DNA from: Pseudomonadota bacterium
Lineage (GTDB): Bacteria > Pseudomonadota > Alphaproteobacteria > Rhizobiales > Hyphomicrobiaceae
Direction of reading: 5' to 3'
Assembly: GCA_023430845.1 (NCBI GenBank)
Contig: JAEYYJ010000022.1
Location: 1 to 8,553, forward strand
DNA: 8,553 bases
The position numbers and the translations under genes are program-made. The notes under the pieces were generated by a model. That model had not been told where the DNA came from and did not search any database. It was given only the letters and a program-made list of their open reading frames with translations. This document shows, one piece after another, positions 7,112-8,553 of this stretch. Position 1 is the first letter of the stretch. The number at the start of each line of letters is the position of its first letter.

Positions 7112-7591
7112 TCAGTGCTGTGCGGGCATTCCGGCGATGGTGACGGTCGCGCGGATGGAATTGGCGATGTAGCACTCGGCGTGCGCGCGCTCGTGAAGCG
7201 CCGCGATGTCGCCATCCGTCGGCTGCGTCTCACCGGCCCACGCGATCTTCGGATCGAGTGTGATCGCGGAGATGTAGAGCTTGCCCGCTTCGTTTGGTGT
7301 CATCACGCCGGTGGCGGTGTCCGTGTAGCTGTCGATGACGAAGCCCTTTCGTCCTGCGAAGGCGAGAAAGAAAAGCATGTGGCAGGACGAGCAGGCCGCA
7401 ACGAGCGCTTCTTCAGGATCGACGGCGTCGGCACGCGACATCGGTGGCTTGACGGACGACGGCGCCGGCGAGGCCGGCACGACGACGCCTTCATCGAAGC
7501 GCCATTCGTGCGCGCGGCTGTACTTGTTGTCCGTGAAGACAGCGCCGACAGGGCGCTGCCAATGCACGGTCGCCTGATAGGTGTGCGACAT
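7112..7591 (-). CDS. OsmC-family (Ohr/OsmC-like) thiol redox protein within the gcv operon
   Basis: The 159-residue product has OsmC-family size and layout: a beta-rich N-terminal half, the VDPEEALVAACSSCHMLFFL helix carrying the first reactive cysteine (C70), and the late HAECYIANSI segment with the second (C140). OsmC and Ohr proteins reduce organic hydroperoxides with such a cysteine pair in the cytosol; whether this SSCHM-type branch is a peroxidase is not established by the sequence. An additional cysteine, C67, creates a CSSC (CxxC) pair. The ATG at 7591 is chosen because GAGG, overlapping the gcvH stop, lies 6 nt upstream and the protein begins at the usual OsmC position; longer in-frame starts would overlap gcvH. 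It sits 8 nt after gcvH and 27 nt before gcvPA, so it is almost surely cotranscribed and translationally coupled to gcvH. The family call is strong, the specific function open. Confidence 0.9.
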   Translation of the reverse strand: MSHTYQATVHWQRPVGAVFTDNKYSRAHEWRFDEGVVVPASPAPSSVKPPMSRADAVDPEEALVAACSSCHMLFFLAFAGRKGFVIDSYTDTATGVMTPNEAGKLYISAITLDPKIAWAGETQPTDGDIAALHERAHAECYIANSIRATVTIAGMPAQH

Positions 7592-7597
7592 GGCGCG

Positions 7598-7601
7598 CCT
7601 C
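7598..7601 (-). promoter_or_regulatory. Ribosome binding site of the OsmC gene, overlapping the gcvH stop
   Basis: GAGG shares bases with the gcvH TGA stop and stands 6 nt before the ATG at 7591. This places ribosome release from gcvH directly on the initiation site of the OsmC gene and supports translational coupling. Confidence 0.6.
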
Positions 7602-7974
7602 AGCCGTTCTTGGCGAAGTCGTCGTAGGCTGCGCGATCCATGAGCGCGTCGAGTTCGGCTGGGTTCGAGAGCTTGACCTTGAAGAACCAAGCCTTGCCCT
7701 CGGCATCCTCGTTGACGAGGCCCGGTGTGCTCGCGAGATCGCCGTTGGCCTCGATCACTTCGCCCGTGAGCGGTGAGTAGACATCGCTTGCGGCCTTCAC
7801 GCTTTCGACCACGGCCACGGCTTCCTCGGCTGCGACCTTGCGGCCGACCTCGGGCACTTCGACGAACACGACATCGCCGAGCTGATCCTGGGCATGAACC
7901 GTGATGCCGATCGTGGCGATATCGCCTTCGACGCGGATCCACTCGTGATCCTTACTGAACTTCTCGATGGCCAT
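7600..7974 (-). CDS. gcvH: Glycine cleavage system H protein (lipoyl carrier)
   Basis: GcvH is the small cytosolic shuttle whose lipoyl-lysine arm collects the aminomethyl group from the P-protein, presents it to GcvT and is reoxidised by dihydrolipoamide dehydrogenase. The frame gives 124 residues, normal for the family. The N terminus ([18 protein letters not shown]) and the [14 protein letters not shown] block are typical, and the lipoylation motif [12 protein letters not shown] puts the modified lysine at K60. The ATG at 7974 is chosen because AGGAG (7985-7981) lies 6 nt upstream and the protein starts exactly where GcvH proteins start; the frame runs open further upstream, but that extension lies over the gcvT end and does not look like GcvH. 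It ends in TGA, only 8 nt before the OsmC-family gene. Confidence 0.97.
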   Translation of the reverse strand: MAIEKFSKDHEWIRVEGDIATIGITVHAQDQLGDVVFVEVPEVGRKVAAEEAVAVVESVKAASDVYSPLTGEVIEANGDLASTPGLVNEDAEGKAWFFKVKLSNPAELDALMDRAAYDDFAKNG

Positions 7975-8008
7975 GAATTGCTCCTGATTGCAGGTGTTCG
8001 GGGAAAGA

Positions 8009-8553
8009 TCAGCGGACGTAACGGTGTGGTGTGAACGGCATGTTGGCGATCGTTGCCGGTAGTGGCTTCCCGCGCACGATAAGCTGGACGGGCGTGCCGA
8101 GTTCCGCGTGCGCGCTCTCGACGTAGCCCATGGCGATGGGGCCATTCACGGAAGGACCGAAGCCGCCCGACGTGATGGTGCCGATCGGCTTGCCGCTCAT
8201 GTCCTGGATCTCGGTGCCTTCGCGCGCGGGCGCGCGGCCTTCGGGCTTGATGCCGACGCGGCGGCGACTGGGCCCGTTCGCGATCTCGGCCCTGATGCGA
8301 TCCGCGCCGGGGAAGCCGCCCTCATCGCGGCGGCGCTTCTGAATGGACCACTGCAGGCGCGCCTCGATGGGCGAGGTGGTGGTGTCGATATCGTGGCCAT
8401 AGAGGCAGAGGCCCGCTTCCAGGCGAAGCGAGTCGCGCGCGCCGAGACCGATGGCCTCGACATCGGGCGTAGCGGTCAGCAGGCTCCAGACCTTGGCGAC
8501 ATGCGCATTCGGCACGGCGATCTCGTAGCCATCCTCCCCCGTGTATCCGGAGC
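8009..8553 (-). CDS. gcvT: Aminomethyltransferase, glycine cleavage T-protein (3' part, cut by window edge)
   Basis: GcvT releases ammonia from the aminomethyl group held on lipoyl-GcvH and transfers the one-carbon unit to tetrahydrofolate, giving 5,10-methylene-THF; it is cytosolic. About 180 C-terminal residues are visible, roughly half of the usual 365-380 residue protein. They open with [11 protein letters not shown], the well-conserved GcvT stretch near the folate site, then [20 protein letters not shown] and the WSIQKRRR segment, and end in PFTPHRYVR, a typical T-protein C terminus. The frame is open to the right edge, so the true start lies outside; the internal GTG at 8515 is only a valine codon. 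It ends in TGA, 34 nt before gcvH, and is probably the first or an early gene of the operon. Any glycine riboswitch or promoter would lie outside the window. Identity is very secure. Confidence 0.96.
   Translation of the reverse strand, partial: SGYTGEDGYEIAVPNAHVAKVWSLLTATPDVEAIGLGARDSLRLEAGLCLYGHDIDTTTSPIEARLQWSIQKRRRDEGGFPGADRIRAEIANGPSRRRVGIKPEGRAPAREGTEIQDMSGKPIGTITSGGFGPSVNGPIAMGYVESAHAELGTPVQLIVRGKPLPATIANMPFTPHRYVR

Noticed and set aside
7975..8008. Glycine riboswitch within the gcv operon
   Set aside because: The only gaps visible between gcv genes are 8 to 34 nt, too short for a glycine aptamer; one could exist upstream of gcvT, outside the window.
7600..8145. Longer gcvH with 57 extra N-terminal residues
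   Set aside because: The extension overlaps gcvT, is Ser/Arg-rich and unlike GcvH; the ATG at 7974 has AGGAG at 6 nt and the canonical N terminus.

Overview
The window reads as ordinary chromosomal DNA of a GC-rich alphaproteobacterium, most likely of the order Hyphomicrobiales (Rhizobiales). This is an inference from gene content and protein style: a two-subunit glycine decarboxylase (gcvPA plus gcvPB), a PodJ-like coiled-coil/Sel1 polarity protein and an alphaproteobacterial-type TauE/SafE permease. A genus cannot be named from sequence alone. All supported genes lie on the minus strand, so the biological reading order runs from the right end of the window to the left.

Right half (about 8553 to 4161): a tightly packed glycine cleavage operon, in order gcvT (3' part only, cut by the window edge), gcvH, an OsmC-family redox protein, gcvPA and gcvPB. 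Gaps are 34, 8 and 27 nt, and gcvPA/gcvPB overlap by one base (TGATG). The enzymes decarboxylate glycine (GcvPA/PB, PLP), carry the aminomethyl group on a lipoyl arm (GcvH) and pass the one-carbon unit to tetrahydrofolate (GcvT). The L-protein (dihydrolipoamide dehydrogenase) is not in the window. The unexpected member is the OsmC-family protein between gcvH and gcvPA. OsmC/Ohr proteins are thiol peroxidases that can take electrons from dihydrolipoyl groups, so its coupling to the lipoyl carrier gene is the most thought-provoking feature here.

Middle (4160 to 3806): a 355-nt intergenic region. It holds a perfect 10-bp inverted repeat just past gcvPB, two GANTC (CcrM-type) sites and a near-consensus CtrA-type site (TTAAC-N6-TTTAC) upstream of the next gene.

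Left half (3805 to 1): a large bitopic membrane protein with a cytoplasmic coiled-coil region, one transmembrane helix and four periplasmic Sel1 repeats (PodJ-like). After a 295-nt gap with a possible promoter, a palindrome and a leader hairpin comes a TSUP (TauE/SafE) permease. At the extreme left edge its stop overlaps the start of another reading frame that runs out of the window.

No tRNA, rRNA, CRISPR array, insertion sequence or prophage signal was seen. Most of the window is housekeeping; I do not see a clearly new multi-gene system, but several regulatory and context observations deserve checking.
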